From the NCBI RefSeq assembly GCF_014640555.1, contig NZ_BMHE01000032.1, forward strand, positions 1 to 64,000: a DNA stretch of 64,000 nucleotides, given 5' to 3'. The translations under genes and the position numbers were made by a program. The stretch is from Paenibacillus marchantiophytorum. Its GTDB lineage: Bacteria; Bacillota; Bacilli; Paenibacillales; NBRC-103111. The notes beneath the pieces were generated by a model that had not been told where the DNA came from, searched no databases, and saw only the letters and a list, made by a program, of their open reading frames with translations. Every line of letters starts with the position of its first letter. Position 1 is the stretch's first letter. This document shows, piece after piece, positions 16,830 through 25,702 of this stretch.

Positions 16830-17739
16830 GATCACAATAAGCTGAAGGCTCTTCTTTCTTAATAGAGTTAATATAAGAAATAATCAAATCGATAAAACCA
16901 CTCGCTGCCTGTCCCAAATATTTATCTTTATGATAAACAATTCCTACTTCTCGGATGAGCTTTGGGTTTACGATTGGAATGATGAGTAAATCCTCATAGT
17001 GATACATCTCGATTAATGTTTTAGAAAGAATTGTGGCCCCTATCCCGGACCTGACTAAATTAAATAAAGAATCGATCGTTGTTGTTTCAATAAATGGCTT
17101 TATTTCTAGACCTGCATTTCGACAGGTGGAGTCAATCAGTTGCCGGCATCGGTGTGTTTCAGGAAACATCACAATAGGCGTTGTAACTAATTCCTCTAAA
17201 TTAATTTGAGCATAGCTGGCCAAAGGATGGTTGGCGGTAGTCACGAAAAAGAACGCCTCTCTATAGAGAGGCTTAACCGCCAGTTTATCATGTTCTACAG
17301 GTAAAATGGAAATAGCAAAGTCCAGTTCATTTTGCAGGACACGTTCAACAATGTCTTCATTCGTAATCAGCTTTATGCGTATATTTGGAAAATTGCGATG
17401 ATAATCGATTAAAAGTGATGAAGCGAGTTCATTCAATTCTCCCGGCAAAGCGCCAATCGATAAAGTGCCGCGTTCAACTTTCTGCAGTTCTTGAATTTGC
17501 TCGCGTGCACTTGTCAAAGATCTTATAGCTTTATGGGATTGTTGGTACAAAATCATACCTGCTTCTGTAATCATCGTCTTTTTACCGATTCGATCAAACA
17601 AGCGAACACCAAGTTCGTTCTCAAGTGCCTTTATTTGATGACTTAACGTAGGCTGTGTAATACCAAGCTTATCTGCGGCCCGAGTAAAATGGAGTTCTTC
17701 ACAGGTCGTCATGAAATATTCTAGCTGCCTTAATTCCAT
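16813..17739 (-). CDS. LysR-family regulator
   Basis: A 308-residue LysR-type transcription regulator. The N-terminal winged helix (MELRQLEYFMTTCEELHFTR, then AADKLGITQPTLSHQIKALE) is followed by the inducer-binding domain. I start at ATG 17739, 8 nt after GGAGGTGA; an ATG two codons earlier touches the ribosome binding site. It follows the TDT transporter by 49 bp on the same strand, so it probably shares its transcript and regulates it. The ligand cannot be read; CbbR/CidR-like behaviour is possible. Confidence 0.9.
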   Translation of the reverse strand: MELRQLEYFMTTCEELHFTRAADKLGITQPTLSHQIKALENELGVRLFDRIGKKTMITEAGMILYQQSHKAIRSLTSAREQIQELQKVERGTLSIGALPGELNELASSLLIDYHRNFPNIRIKLITNEDIVERVLQNELDFAISILPVEHDKLAVKPLYREAFFFVTTANHPLASYAQINLEELVTTPIVMFPETHRCRQLIDSTCRNAGLEIKPFIETTTIDSLFNLVRSGIGATILSKTLIEMYHYEDLLIIPIVNPKLIREVGIVYHKDKYLGQAASGFIDLIISYINSIKKEEPSAYCDQASDV

Positions 17740-17788
17740 CCTCATTCACCTCCGGTTTCTTCATTATACCGCTACAACCGATGTCTTT

Positions 17789-18775
17789 TCACCCTTGTAA
17801 AAGCTTTCCGTTGAACAAATTAATGAGCGTCCGAATAAGTAAAACGATGATGACAATCGTTAAAATCAAAAGGATCAACGCTGCAATAACTTTTAATGGC
17901 CACGTATTCACATGTATCGCATATTTTAAAGCGGCATTACTAAGTGCAGCCATAGGAAAGCTAACAGCCCACCACGATGCGCCAAAGGTAACGGATTTCT
18001 TAAATACTTTAAAAGCAAGCACGATAAAGAGGAAAAGACCGAAATAAAACAATACGGCTGCAAAGTTATCAATCCGCTGCATGAAATTACTATAGCCCAA
18101 AAAACCTACTTCAAAAGGTGCGATCAAAATAATCATCGAAGGCATCAGGCCAATGCCTAGCGCCTCATGATGGATTAAACGATTGATAATCAGCGGCAAA
18201 AATAGGAGTGCGGCAAAACCACCAATGGCAAGACTCATTAAATTGACTTCATGCGCCCAAGCAAAGGGCATTGTTCCTCCTGTTACCGCAATATCTAATA
18301 CGCCTACGCAGGGAATTAACCAGGCAGGAACCGCATGGGATGGATCCAATTTACCTTTAAGCAAGCGGGATATGATAATGTAACTTAACGCTAATGCGAG
18401 AATCATACCTATTATCCAAACAAATTCACTAAGAACTTTCTGATACGGATTCAAAATAGATGACAACAGCAAAATCGCAATGGGTATGGTACCGAAAAAG
18501 TTTCCCACAATCGGATGAGTGAACTCTGCTGCTACCTTCTGAGGATAACGAATCCCTTTCACCAGGAATCCTATGGAAAGTAGAATGAATACGATAATGG
18601 CTATGGCTGCTGTCAGATCAGCTAATACAGCAGACGTGTGAAAGAGTTCGTGGGAAAGTCTCCATGATGAAGAAAAACCTGAAATCCCCATTACAGCGGC
18701 GAATAAATTCACCGGCAAGTATTGAATGGATCCGATTTTGCCTATATTCTGTTGCTTGGTTGCTGTCAATTCCAT
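17789..18775 (-). CDS. TDT-family (TehA/SLAC1-like) transporter
   Basis: A 328-residue integral membrane protein with about ten helices of the tellurite-resistance/dicarboxylate transporter family (TehA, SLAC1 anion channels, MAE1). Family features are the opening VNLFAAVMGISGFSSSWRL, the paired helices around FGTIPIAILLLSSI, and the late SWWAVSFPMAALSNAALKYA segment. I use ATG 18775 (MELTATKQQ) with GTGGTGAG upstream; the frame is open to 18814. A CAGTAA ... TTACTG inverted repeat with AACAAACA repeats at 18830-18857 lies just upstream and may be the site of the neighbouring LysR protein. The substrate is unknown: small anions such as sulfite, malate or tellurite are the family options. Confidence 0.85.
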   Translation of the reverse strand: MELTATKQQNIGKIGSIQYLPVNLFAAVMGISGFSSSWRLSHELFHTSAVLADLTAAIAIIVFILLSIGFLVKGIRYPQKVAAEFTHPIVGNFFGTIPIAILLLSSILNPYQKVLSEFVWIIGMILALALSYIIISRLLKGKLDPSHAVPAWLIPCVGVLDIAVTGGTMPFAWAHEVNLMSLAIGGFAALLFLPLIINRLIHHEALGIGLMPSMIILIAPFEVGFLGYSNFMQRIDNFAAVLFYFGLFLFIVLAFKVFKKSVTFGASWWAVSFPMAALSNAALKYAIHVNTWPLKVIAALILLILTIVIIVLLIRTLINLFNGKLLQG

Positions 18776-18988
18776 GCTGCTCACCACTTTCGAATCATAT
18801 AGTCTTCCAAACACTCTTCGTAAACATGCCAGTAATGTTTGTTATTGTTTGTTACTGACAAGAGGACAATACATGTGAAAACCTCACTATTACGTTGTAC
18901 AGCAATTATAATAAATCAACAGATCACCCATCAATGTTCATTTTTCTATCATAATGATGCACAGTTTCTATCGTCCATTGAAGATAAA

Positions 18989-19028
18989 AAGGCTGCTCCC
19001 CTGGTTTGCAACCTGGGGAGACAGCCTT
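18989..19028. terminator. Terminator of ABC exporter gene
   Basis: AAGGCTG(C)TCCCC(T)GGTT pairs with AACC(T)GGGGA(GA)CAGCCTT, preceded by AAAAA on the plus strand, which gives the U-tract for the minus-strand gene. It lies 5 bp beyond the ABC stop. Confidence 0.82.
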
Positions 19029-19033
19029 CTGAT

Positions 19034-20749
19034 TTAAGTGCTAAACTGCGCTTGGTGCAAGCGGCTGTAAACCCCGCCTACCGCGATGAGTTCCTCGTGC
19101 CCGCCTTGCTCGGTAATGCCGTGCTCCGTCACGACGACGATGCGGTCGGCATTCTTGATCGTCGCCAGTCGGTGCGCGATGACTAATGTCGTGCGCCCCT
19201 GCGACAGCTCGGCGAGCGACTGCTGAATCGCTGCCTCTGTCTCTGTGTCGAGCGCCGATGTCGCCTCATCGAGGATGAGTATCGGCGGATTCTTCAAGAA
19301 CATCCGCGCGATCGCAAGGCGCTGCTTCTGACCGCCGGACAGCTTGACGCCGCGCTCGCCGACAATCGTATCCAGTCCCTTAGGCTGCGACTGGATATAG
19401 CCTACGAGCTGCGCGCGCCGCGCAGCATCCCAGATCTCCACGTCCGTCGCGCCCAGCTTGCCGTACGCGATGTTCTCCCGCAGCGTGCCGGAGAACAGGA
19501 ACACATCCTGCTGCACGATGCCGATTTGGCGGCGCAGCGACTCCAGTTCGATACCGCGAATGTCGCGGCCATCGATGGCAATGCTGCCCTCGCTTACATC
19601 GTAGAAGCGCGGCAGCAAGCTGCAAATCGTTGTCTTTCCTGCACCGGACGGGCCGACGAAGGCAATCGTTTCTCCAGCTCGAATGGATAAGTTGATATCA
19701 TTCAACACCCTAGCCTCATCGCCGTAGCCAAAGGACACCGAATCAAACGTAATTTGACCATTCAGGTGGTCCATTTTCACCGCATTCGGTCGGTCGGAAA
19801 CTTCCGGCTCCGTATCGATGACTTCGACGTACCTTCTGAAACCAGCGATTCCTTTGGGATAGCTCTCAATGACATTGTTAATTTTCTGAATCGGACCCAG
19901 GAATACATTCGTTAAGAGGATAAAGGCAATAAACTCACCATAGCTAATCTGCTTGTCAATGACAAACCAAGTTCCGCAGATGAGGACGAATACCGTAACT
20001 AAACGCATCAAGATGTAGCTTAACGAAATATTCCAAGCCATGATTTTATAAGACAGCAGTTTGGTCAAACGGAACCGTCCGTTGTTCACTTCAAACAACT
20101 TTCTCTCGTACGATTCATTCGCGAACGCCTGAACCACACGAATCCCGCCAATATTGTCCTCGACTCTCGCATTGATATCAGCCAGGTCGCCCATCATACG
20201 GCGGAACGTTTTGGTCATTTTCTGATTGAAGAAGACCGCAATCCACAGCAAGAATGGCACGATAACGAACGTCAACAGCGCCAGCTTCACATTAATTTGC
20301 AGCATCAGCAGCAAAGCACCGATCAGCGTCATCACCGCGATAAACAGATCTTCCGGCCCATGATGCGCGACTTCACCAATTTCGAGCAAGTCGTTGGACA
20401 TACGTGACATCAATTGGCCTGTTTTGTTATTGTCATAAAACCGGAACGACAGCTTCTGCAGATGATCGAACATCTTTTTACGCATATCCGTCTCAATATT
20501 AATGCCCAGCTTATGTCCCCAATAGGTCACAACGAAATTCAGCACGGTGTTTATCCCATAAACAGCAAGCAGCCCCGCACAGGCCCATATAATCCAGGAC
20601 CAATTGCCAGCAGGAAGCAGCTTGTCTACGACTTGATTAACAGCAAGCGGGAACCCCAGTTCGAGAAGTCCAGCCACAACCGCACAGGTGAAATCCAAAA
20701 TAAACAAGTGTTTGTAGGGCTTATAATATGAAAAGAAGCGTTTTAACAC
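19034..20749 (-). CDS. ABC exporter, fused permease-ATPase
   Basis: A 571-residue half-transporter of the MsbA/LmrA/YfiB type; two copies or a partner would form the exporter. Six membrane helices occupy residues 1-310, with the RMSNDLLEIGEVAHHGPEDL coupling region. The ATPase has Walker A GPSGAGKTT, the Q-loop IGIVQQDVF, signature LSGGQKQR, Walker B ILILDEATSALD and the H-loop IAHR. Translation starts at GTG 20749 behind GGAGG. It is a single gene with its own terminator; no partner half-transporter is adjacent, so a homodimer is likely. Substrate (drug, lipid or peptide) unknown. The ATPase-coding part is noticeably more GC-rich than its surroundings. Confidence 0.93.
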   Translation of the reverse strand: MLKRFFSYYKPYKHLFILDFTCAVVAGLLELGFPLAVNQVVDKLLPAGNWSWIIWACAGLLAVYGINTVLNFVVTYWGHKLGINIETDMRKKMFDHLQKLSFRFYDNNKTGQLMSRMSNDLLEIGEVAHHGPEDLFIAVMTLIGALLLMLQINVKLALLTFVIVPFLLWIAVFFNQKMTKTFRRMMGDLADINARVEDNIGGIRVVQAFANESYERKLFEVNNGRFRLTKLLSYKIMAWNISLSYILMRLVTVFVLICGTWFVIDKQISYGEFIAFILLTNVFLGPIQKINNVIESYPKGIAGFRRYVEVIDTEPEVSDRPNAVKMDHLNGQITFDSVSFGYGDEARVLNDINLSIRAGETIAFVGPSGAGKTTICSLLPRFYDVSEGSIAIDGRDIRGIELESLRRQIGIVQQDVFLFSGTLRENIAYGKLGATDVEIWDAARRAQLVGYIQSQPKGLDTIVGERGVKLSGGQKQRLAIARMFLKNPPILILDEATSALDTETEAAIQQSLAELSQGRTTLVIAHRLATIKNADRIVVVTEHGITEQGGHEELIAVGGVYSRLHQAQFST

Positions 20750-20931
20750 GTGTCCCCACCTCCCATCGACTATTATACCTGAAAGGGTAGTAAAAAGTGG
20801 AATATTTTAGTTTGCGCGCAGCGAACCTCTCTATCATGGTGCTCTAATAAATAGGCTTCTGTCGGAGGACAGGTATCCCCTACTTTCATATATATAGATG
20901 AACAGCATCTTGTGTGTGGAGGTATCGACCT

Positions 20932-21717
20932 ATGCTCAGTAACTCGTTAGACACACGAACGGCAATATTCCTTGCAGCTATGTGCAGCCAAGGCTATCAA
21001 CTACTTGAATATGGACCAGAAAGCATTGTTTTGCCACAACGCTATCGGTTGGTCACTTCTTTTGCAGCGAACTCTATTCTGAGTAAAAAAGAACTGTTCG
21101 GCTTCATTGCCGAATCGGACGGGCAAATCGTCATCGTCTTCCGCGGCACGCACTCCACATCCGACTGGATCTCTGACAGTATTGCCAGACAAATCGTGTT
21201 CCCATATGCCAAAGAGGGCGGACTTTCCCATAAAGGGTTTACTGATATTTATGAGTCGGCTCGCAAGCAAATCCTTGCCGCGCTGCGCAAACTCTCTGCC
21301 GACAAAACCCTTTACATCACAGGACACAGTCTCGGCGGAGCCCTTGCCGCTCTCTGTGCGGCTGATTTAGCCACTAACACCAAATTCAAGTCGCCATCCG
21401 TCTACACCTTTGCATCTCCACGTGTCGGAAATCCGACATTCGCGGAACTATTTAACCGCCGAACAGGTCCTCATTATCGCATTTACAATACCAACGATAT
21501 CGTCCCTGATCTTCCACCCGTCATCTATAAATCCTTACGAACCGACAAGATCTATCACTACCTTCATGTGAAAAAGGCAGTCGAACTCACCTTCCAAGCA
21601 GGCTCTGTTGCTGCGAACCATGCCATCGGCAATTATTTTGCCGAGTTGACGAAGTTGGACCCTCGCTACACGCAGCGGCTATGCAGTCAGAACCCGGGAT
21701 TCTGCCCGAATGCTTAA
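20932..21717 (+). CDS. Lipase, class 3 family
   Basis: A 261-residue alpha/beta hydrolase of the class 3 (fungal-type) lipase family, which cleaves acylglycerol esters. The nucleophile elbow is GHSLGGALA with S133. The preceding strand VIVFRGTHSTSDWISD carries the oxyanion-hole RGT motif, and the catalytic Asp (NDIVPDLP) and His (AANHAIGNY) follow in the usual order. No signal peptide is visible, so it is either intracellular or exported by another route. ATG 20932 lies 8 nt after GGAGGT; GTG 20914 is an unlikely alternative. Confidence 0.9.
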   Translation: MLSNSLDTRTAIFLAAMCSQGYQLLEYGPESIVLPQRYRLVTSFAANSILSKKELFGFIAESDGQIVIVFRGTHSTSDWISDSIARQIVFPYAKEGGLSHKGFTDIYESARKQILAALRKLSADKTLYITGHSLGGALAALCAADLATNTKFKSPSVYTFASPRVGNPTFAELFNRRTGPHYRIYNTNDIVPDLPPVIYKSLRTDKIYHYLHVKKAVELTFQAGSVAANHAIGNYFAELTKLDPRYTQRLCSQNPGFCPNA

Positions 21718-21840
21718 CCTGAACATCATCGATCAGCCCCGCTACATGCCAACCATCCGGTGGAACAAGCCGGAAAAGGGGGCTTTTTTTACGCTCAACC
21801 AGGTCTGGTCTTCCAGAAATATTTCTTTGTACGACCTTCA

Positions 21841-21866
21841 AACCCTGACAGACTATTGTCAGGGTT
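21841..21866 (+). promoter_or_regulatory. 26-bp palindrome before the MFS gene
   Basis: AACCCTGACA-GACTAT-TGTCAGGGTT is a perfect 10-6-10 inverted repeat, followed 7 bp later by TATAAT (21874-21879). It may be an operator controlling the MFS pump or the terminator of the lipase gene; the following tract GCTTCTTTAT is only moderately T-rich. A smaller hairpin with seven T residues at about 21768-21790 already serves as a lipase terminator, which favours the operator reading. Confidence 0.45.
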
Positions 21867-21923
21867 GCTTCTTTATAATCAAGTTATACCAAACATTGAA
21901 ATAAAGAAGGGAATGGATGAAAG

Positions 21924-23453
21924 ATGAAATCAAAAAACCAAACCGGATTCATTCTAGCCGGACTCCTGCTAGCTATCCTAATGGCCTCGATGGATAATAC
22001 GATTGTTGCAACAGCAATGGGCTCGATTATCGCTGACCTTGGAGGGCTCGATAAATTTGTATGGGTCACATCCGCTTACATGGTTGCTGAAATGGCCGGC
22101 ATGCCGATCTTCGGCAAGCTGTCGGATATGTATGGACGCAAGCGATTCTTTATTTTCGGAATTATCGTGTTCATGATCGGTTCTGCTTTATGCGGGACAG
22201 CGACCTCCATCGTCCAACTGAGCTTGTATCGGGCCATTCAAGGGATAGGCGGCGGGGCATTAGTGCCCATCACCTTCACCATTATGTTCGATGCTGTTAA
22301 ACCAGAGAATCGCGGCAAGTTGATGGGCTTGTTCGGAGCTGTATTCGGTATGTCCAGCATCTTCGGCCCCTTGCTTGGCGCCTACATGACGGATTATATC
22401 AAGTGGGAGTGGATTTTCTATATCAATCTGCCCCTAGGTCTTATCGCTTTCGCCTTGGTTGCTTTCAATTATAAAGAGTCCCTTCAGCATGCCAAACAAA
22501 GAATCGACTGGACAGGCGCGTTGACACTGGTAGGAGCAATTGTGTGTCTCATGTTTGCTTTGGAATTAGGTGGTAAGCAGTATGCTTGGAACTCTGCCCC
22601 GATCCTTGGTTTATTCGCTGGATTCGTCGTGCTTGCGATCAGTTTTCTCTATGCAGAAACGAAGGCTCAGGAACCTATTATTTCTTTTAAAATGTTCAGA
22701 GATCGCCTCTACTCAGCAAGCAATGCCATCGCTATGTTAAGCGGTGCAGCTTTCATTACGGCTTCTGTTTATATTCCAATCTTCATCCAGGGCGTCCTCG
22801 GCGGAAGCGCAACGAATTCCGGCCTCGTGCTGCTGCCGATGATGCTCGGGACAGTTGTTACGGCTACAGCAGGTGGAATGCTGATCAGTAAATTTACGTA
22901 TCGTGCCATTCTGATGTCGACACTCGTGCTTTTACTAATCGGAATAGCACTGCTTACGACGCTTACGCCGGAATCATCACGACTGCTGATCACCCTGTAT
23001 ATGATATTGATTGGTTTGGGGATAGGCGCTTCCTTCTCGGTGCTAAGCAGTGCGGTTATTCAATCGGTTGACCCTAGTCAACGGGGGGCGGCGAGCTCTA
23101 CCCTCAATTTCCTTCGTTCGCTCGGCATGACGATTGGGATCACCATTTTCGGTATTATCCAAAGCCATTCACTGACCCGGCATTTGACAGATGCCTTCTC
23201 CAGTAATGGGCAATCTGCGATGCCAGCAGGGTTGGATTTCAAGGACCCTCATGCACTGTTGGATCCAGCAACCCGCACCCAAATTCCGGGGCAGGCTCTG
23301 GAGCAAATCTCGGCGGGACTCTCATCCTCCATTACGCTTACTTTTGCATGGGCGATTATCCCGGCTGTACTGGCTCTTATTGCCGCTTTCGCGATGAGCA
23401 GAGAGAAGTTTGTCTTGGAGGCAGAGACAGAGAAGTTCGTGGCTTCGCACTAA
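21924..23453 (+). CDS. MFS drug efflux pump, DHA2 (EmrB/QacA) family
   Basis: A 509-residue major facilitator protein with 14 predicted helices, the length and topology of the DHA2 drug:proton antiporters. Seen are the helix-1 D1 motif MASMDNTIVATAM, motif A GKLSDMYGRKRFF, and motif C in helix 5 (FGAVFGMSSIFGPLLGAYM). GAAGGGAATGG is upstream of the ATG. A palindrome and TATAAT box at 21841-21879 probably control it, but no regulator gene is adjacent. The drug specificity cannot be told. Confidence 0.92.
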   Translation: MKSKNQTGFILAGLLLAILMASMDNTIVATAMGSIIADLGGLDKFVWVTSAYMVAEMAGMPIFGKLSDMYGRKRFFIFGIIVFMIGSALCGTATSIVQLSLYRAIQGIGGGALVPITFTIMFDAVKPENRGKLMGLFGAVFGMSSIFGPLLGAYMTDYIKWEWIFYINLPLGLIAFALVAFNYKESLQHAKQRIDWTGALTLVGAIVCLMFALELGGKQYAWNSAPILGLFAGFVVLAISFLYAETKAQEPIISFKMFRDRLYSASNAIAMLSGAAFITASVYIPIFIQGVLGGSATNSGLVLLPMMLGTVVTATAGGMLISKFTYRAILMSTLVLLLIGIALLTTLTPESSRLLITLYMILIGLGIGASFSVLSSAVIQSVDPSQRGAASSTLNFLRSLGMTIGITIFGIIQSHSLTRHLTDAFSSNGQSAMPAGLDFKDPHALLDPATRTQIPGQALEQISAGLSSSITLTFAWAIIPAVLALIAAFAMSREKFVLEAETEKFVASH

Positions 23454-23469
23454 AAAAGACCAAGAAGAA

Positions 23470-23507
23470 GACCAGAACCCACTTGCGGGTCTCTGGCCTT
23501 TTTTTGC
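23470..23507. terminator. Bidirectional terminator between MFS gene and cysK
   Basis: GACCAGAACCC pairs with GGGTCTCTGGCC around ACTTGC, flanked by TTTTTTT on the right and A-rich sequence on the left. It serves both converging genes. Confidence 0.8.
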
Positions 23508-23525
23508 GAACAGCGATAGGTTCTG

Positions 23526-24458
23526 TTATTCATCAAAAAGCGACGTAGACAAATACCGTTCCCCCGTATCCGGCAATAGCACGACAATCGTCTTCCCTTT
23601 ATTCCCAGGCCGCTTCGCAATTTCCGTAGCTGCGAACACAGCAGCACCGGAAGAGATGCCCACGAGCAGTCCTTCGGATTTGGCTAATTCACGCGCTGTC
23701 TGTACGGCATCCTCATTGTTAACCGTGACGATCTCATCGACCACCTCTCGGTGGAAATTGTCCGGAATAAATCCGGCGCCGATTCCCTGAATCTGATGCA
23801 CACCGCGTTTGCCGCCTGAAAGAACCGGAGAATCCGCCGGCTCCACCGCAACAATCTGCGCGGCTGGGTTCCTCTGTTTGAGCAGCTCACCTACACCTGT
23901 AATCGTTCCACCCGAACCAACACCAGCGACGAAAATATCAACGTCACCTTCGGTATCGCGCCAGATTTCCTCGGCTGTCGTTCTTTTGTGAATCTCAGGG
24001 TTAGCCGGATTGCTGAATTGCTGCGGAATGAAGGAATTCGGCATTTGTGCCGCCAACTCTTCCGCTTTCTTAATCGCCCCAAGCATGCCTTCGGCGGCTG
24101 GTGTCAGAACAAGCTCAGCGCCCAGCGCTTTCAATAATTTCCTCCGCTCCACGCTAAAGGAATCCGGCAAAATAATAATCAACCGATACTTCAGCGCCGC
24201 CGCCGCAAAAGCAAGTCCAATTCCGGTGTTCCCGCTGGTTGGCTCAATAATCACCGTGTCTTTGTTCAATTTCCCTGAGGCTTCTGCCTCTTTGATCATC
24301 GCGAAGCCGATTCGGTCCTTGACGCTGCCCGCCGGATTAAAATATTCCAGCTTCGCCAGCACTCTGGCCTCCAGGTTAAGCTTATTGCTATAGTTCCAGA
24401 GTTCAAGCAGCGGTGTATTACCGATTAACTCTGTGAGATTGTTATATATTTTGGTCAT
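23526..24458 (-). CDS. cysK: Cysteine synthase A
   Basis: O-acetylserine sulfhydrylase, a PLP enzyme making cysteine from O-acetylserine and sulfide. The 310-residue length is standard. PLP-binding K47 lies in NPAGSVKDR; TSGNTGIGLA binds the substrate carboxylate; GVGSGGTITGVG binds the PLP phosphate; and the GISSGAAV segment is at the C-terminal side. GAGGAGG precedes the ATG. It is monocistronic. I found no T-box or S-box in the 214-bp upstream interval. Confidence 0.96.
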   Translation of the reverse strand: MTKIYNNLTELIGNTPLLELWNYSNKLNLEARVLAKLEYFNPAGSVKDRIGFAMIKEAEASGKLNKDTVIIEPTSGNTGIGLAFAAAALKYRLIIILPDSFSVERRKLLKALGAELVLTPAAEGMLGAIKKAEELAAQMPNSFIPQQFSNPANPEIHKRTTAEEIWRDTEGDVDIFVAGVGSGGTITGVGELLKQRNPAAQIVAVEPADSPVLSGGKRGVHQIQGIGAGFIPDNFHREVVDEIVTVNNEDAVQTARELAKSEGLLVGISSGAAVFAATEIAKRPGNKGKTIVVLLPDTGERYLSTSLFDE

Positions 24459-24606
24459 GCGATAGCCTCCTCATCTATTAAACCAATGAACTTAGTCGGA
24501 TAAGTATAGTATACCTGCTGGACGGCGAAAAATTAAATCAATAATGTTGATGAAAGTGTAGGCTATTTTCTTATATATGGGTGGTTTGTTATAATGACTA
24601 TAGACG

Positions 24607-24647
24607 AAGAACGTCCTTTTGCCTTTTGGCGAGAGGGCGTTCTTTTT
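24607..24647 (+). ncRNA. Conserved nested hairpin leader, copy 1
   Basis: AAGAACGTCC (24607-24616) pairs with GGGCGTTCTT (24635-24644), enclosing GCC-TTTT-GGC, and runs into TTTTT. It starts 12 nt after a TATAAT box (24590-24595) and precedes the nuclease-like gene. The same structure, with compensating differences in loop and stem, precedes the paralogous gene at 56989. It looks like a terminator placed at the very start of the transcript, either an attenuator or a small RNA. Confidence 0.7.
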
Positions 24648-24672
24648 ATTTTATTTAAGGAGGCTTAGACGA

Positions 24673-25335
24673 ATGGACTTTGAAACTGCACATCAAGCAT
24701 TTCTTGCGCTTCATATCGAGCTTAGACAGGGGGAACGAAAGGGGCGTTTAATTAGAGGGCATTCTTACGCGGAAACAAGTTTTCTCAAGCAAGTGTGGTA
24801 TCCCTTGTTTGGGCATCTAGATGATCTTCATCCCGAATATGAGGTTTATGATTGAAATCGCAAATCACAATTCATCGATTTTGCTTATATAACACCTTTT
24901 GGCCGCTTTGGGATTGAATGCGATGGTTACCAGAGTCATGTCAAAGACATGGACCGTGAGAGGTTTAATTATGCGCTTAACCGCGACACGTTTCTAACCG
25001 CATTAGGTTGGAAAATGCTTCATTTCTCTTTGGATGATATCCAAAATCGTTCGGAGGTTTGCCGAATGCTGCTGCAAATGGCCCTAGGCCCGAGTATCGC
25101 GCGAAATACCCCATTGACGGCCACCACCATCATGGAAAAAGAAGTGCTTCGTCTAGCATGGCAGCTTGGACGGTGGATTCGTCCCAAAGATGTCACCACC
25201 AACCTTGGCGTCGATTTCCGAACAGCACGGAAGTGGTTGCACACCTTGGTCGAACGAGGTTGCCTTTCCCCCATCGTCAGAGGAGCGGACGTTCGGCACT
25301 ATGAATTGAAGGCGGGTTCCTTCGAACATCTATAG
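24673..25335 (+). pseudogene. DUF559-like nuclease plus winged helix, broken by TGA
   Basis: Paralogue of the intact gene at 56989. The frame starts at ATG 24673 behind AAGGAGG and is open over its full length (about 220 codons) except for one in-frame TGA at 24853-24855. There the paralogue has TGG (Trp) in HPEYE(V/I)YDWNRKSQF. After the stop the same frame continues without indels through the PD-(D/E)XK-like core (FGRFGIECDGYQSHVKDMDR, then RDTFLTALGWKM) and the winged-helix tail (RWIRPKDV, then DFRTARKWLHTL). A single G-to-A change therefore explains the break. Most of the codons remain intact, so the mutation is recent, or the stop is read through. A 51-bp tandem palindromic repeat begins 56 bp downstream. 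Confidence 0.85.
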
Positions 25336-25390
25336 GACATAACTAACGATGCTGGAATGTAGCTCCACCTCCGGAGCTCCTAAATCAGCC

Positions 25391-25514
25391 ATTCCACTGG
25401 ATTTATCCAATGAAAGCTCCCTCTGGAGCGCCTAAATCAGCATTCCATTGGATTTATCCAATGAAAGCTCCCTCTGGAGCGCCTAAATCAGCATTCCATT
25501 GGATTTATCCAATG
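25391..25514. repeat. 51-bp tandem repeat with CATTGGAT palindromes
   Basis: Three ATTCCA(C/T)TGGATTTATCC units start at 25391, 25442 and 25493, an exact period of 51 bp. The first two are joined by the same spacer (AAAGCTCCCTCTGGAGCGCC and TAAATCAGC), in which GCTCC-CTCT-GGAGC is itself a hairpin. The core CATTGGATTTATCCAATG is a palindrome found in other clusters of this window (52558-52760, 63834-63963). It is not a CRISPR array, since the spacers are identical. Confidence 0.85.
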
Positions 25515-25702
25515 GCCTAGTGGAGGTACTAGAGAATTGCTGACTATAGCGACCACCCTCGCAAATCCTAGTCGAGCGTTGCAGCACCGCCCCATAGCGG
25601 TGGTCAACCCACATGCAGAGAAGCGCATCATGGAGCAGCACATGCATTCTATGCTACACTAGCATAAGAATCTATCGTCAGCAGCAAGGGGAATCTACGA
25701 GT

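Noticed and set aside
24459..24606. Possible S-box, T-box or Cys-responsive leader upstream of cysK
   Set aside because: No conserved riboswitch blocks and too little space for a T-box.
24853..24855. Selenocysteine at the in-frame TGA
   Set aside because: The paralogue has Trp, not Cys, at this position, and no SECIS-like structure or active-site role is apparent.
25391..25514. CRISPR-like tandem repeats
   Set aside because: Spacers are identical and only three units are present; no cas genes nearby.
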